Assembly (NCBI GenBank): GCA_023053575.1
Contig: JAKZAP010000019.1
Location: forward strand, 310,001 to 374,000
From: Branchinecta lynchi
Lineage: Eukaryota; Arthropoda; Branchiopoda; Anostraca; Branchinectidae
Direction: 5' to 3'
Length of the DNA: 64,000 nt
Shown: piece after piece, positions 63,560 to 64,000 of the stretch
How the letters are laid out: the number at the start of each line of letters is the position of its first letter
Position numbering within the stretch: position 1 is the stretch's first letter
Translations under genes and position numbers: made by a program
Notes under the pieces: model-generated
Database searches by the model: none
Seen by the model: only the letters and a program-made list of their open reading frames with translations
What the model was told of the DNA's origin: nothing

Positions 63560-64000
63560 GCATCCTACGGTTTTTCATCTGAGCCTCTGACGCATCGCTC
63601 TGCTATCGCAACCGCATAGCTTTCCCATAAGGTGCGTTTTTGGATTCACAGCCTGCAAGATTTCTTCTTGGTTGAAGCAGCACCATGCAGGGAAGCAAGG
63701 ACTTGTGTCGGTAAGCAAGTCCGCGATTCTGGAAAAGCGCTGCCGTCTTTTTCGGAAGTACTGCATTGCAAAAACGAATGCAGAATGAATCAGCCCGGAA
63801 GCGGCCGAGAAGTGGACGTGCAGTGTGCAACAAAAACGAGGCTCCGATAAGCGCAGAAGCGAAAAGGGAAGGAGACGAGCATCAACTCAATCCTCACAGC
63901 AAGTGCCTCTAGCTTCGCTCAATTCTGTCGGGTATCCATCCATGGTCGTTGCATGGGACCAAAGACGGAGGTTCTATTGGATTATTTTTGCATGGGGTCA
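63560..64000. other. No gene seen at the right edge
   Basis: Open stretches exist on both strands (63632-63850 on plus, 63575-63833 on minus), but I see no recognisable motif. A possible donor GTAAGC follows TGTGTCG at 63711. It may belong to a gene continuing beyond the window; I cannot support a call. Confidence 0.35.

Overview
The window is animal (metazoan) nuclear DNA. It has long GT-AG introns, one multi-exon gene of the poly(ADP-ribose) glycohydrolase (PARG) family, truncated non-LTR retrotransposons, many non-autonomous DNA transposons, hammerhead-ribozyme repeats of the kind known from Penelope-like elements, and frequent poly-C/poly-G tracts. The repeat mix suggests an invertebrate, probably aquatic, but I cannot name the species. 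I saw no prokaryotic genes, rRNA, functional tRNA or CRISPR array.

The gene: six plus-strand exons (12511-12707, 26778-26919, 27466-27562, 38431-38603, 42599-42770, 45749-46376) join through GT-AG introns with matching phases at all five junctions and give 469 uninterrupted codons. The order of motifs follows the PARG catalytic domain from its helical part to the conserved segment ending RELNKAFLGF. A seventh exon (55824-56114) is phase-compatible but seems to carry a one-base frameshift, and a possible last exon is at 59332-59530. The 5' exons lie outside the window or were not recognised. The scaffold is conserved but the active site is not: the glycine signature reads GEG instead of GGG, the QEE glutamate pair reads QES, the VDFAN aspartate is a cysteine, and the TGNWGCG loop is not recognisable. 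I infer a PARG-like protein without glycohydrolase activity, or a decaying gene. About 175 low-complexity residues are inserted between the last conserved blocks.

Layout: 1-12.5 kb holds repeats, including a 2.9-kb element with 27-bp terminal inverted repeats (TIRs) and a second inverted-repeat element nested in it (4.5-7.4 kb). Intron 1 (12.7-26.8 kb) holds MITEs, LINE fragments, a decayed coding-like tandem array and a foldback array ending close to exon 2. Intron 3 (27.6-38.4 kb) holds a hAT element and a complete copy of the 'TATGGCACTTG' family. Introns 4-7 hold more hammerhead palindromes, a tRNA-derived SINE, tandem repeats, a hAT MITE with a perfect 8-bp target duplication, and three more TATGGCACTTG elements. 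Beyond 59.6 kb there is a LINE reverse-transcriptase fragment and further repeats.

Two signals stand out. One is the PARG-like gene with a degenerate active site. The other is a series of minimal hammerhead-ribozyme cores on both strands, often as inverted pairs, whose four-base helix I changes in a compensatory way between copies (GAGC/GCUC, CAGC/GCUG, GAGU/ACUC).
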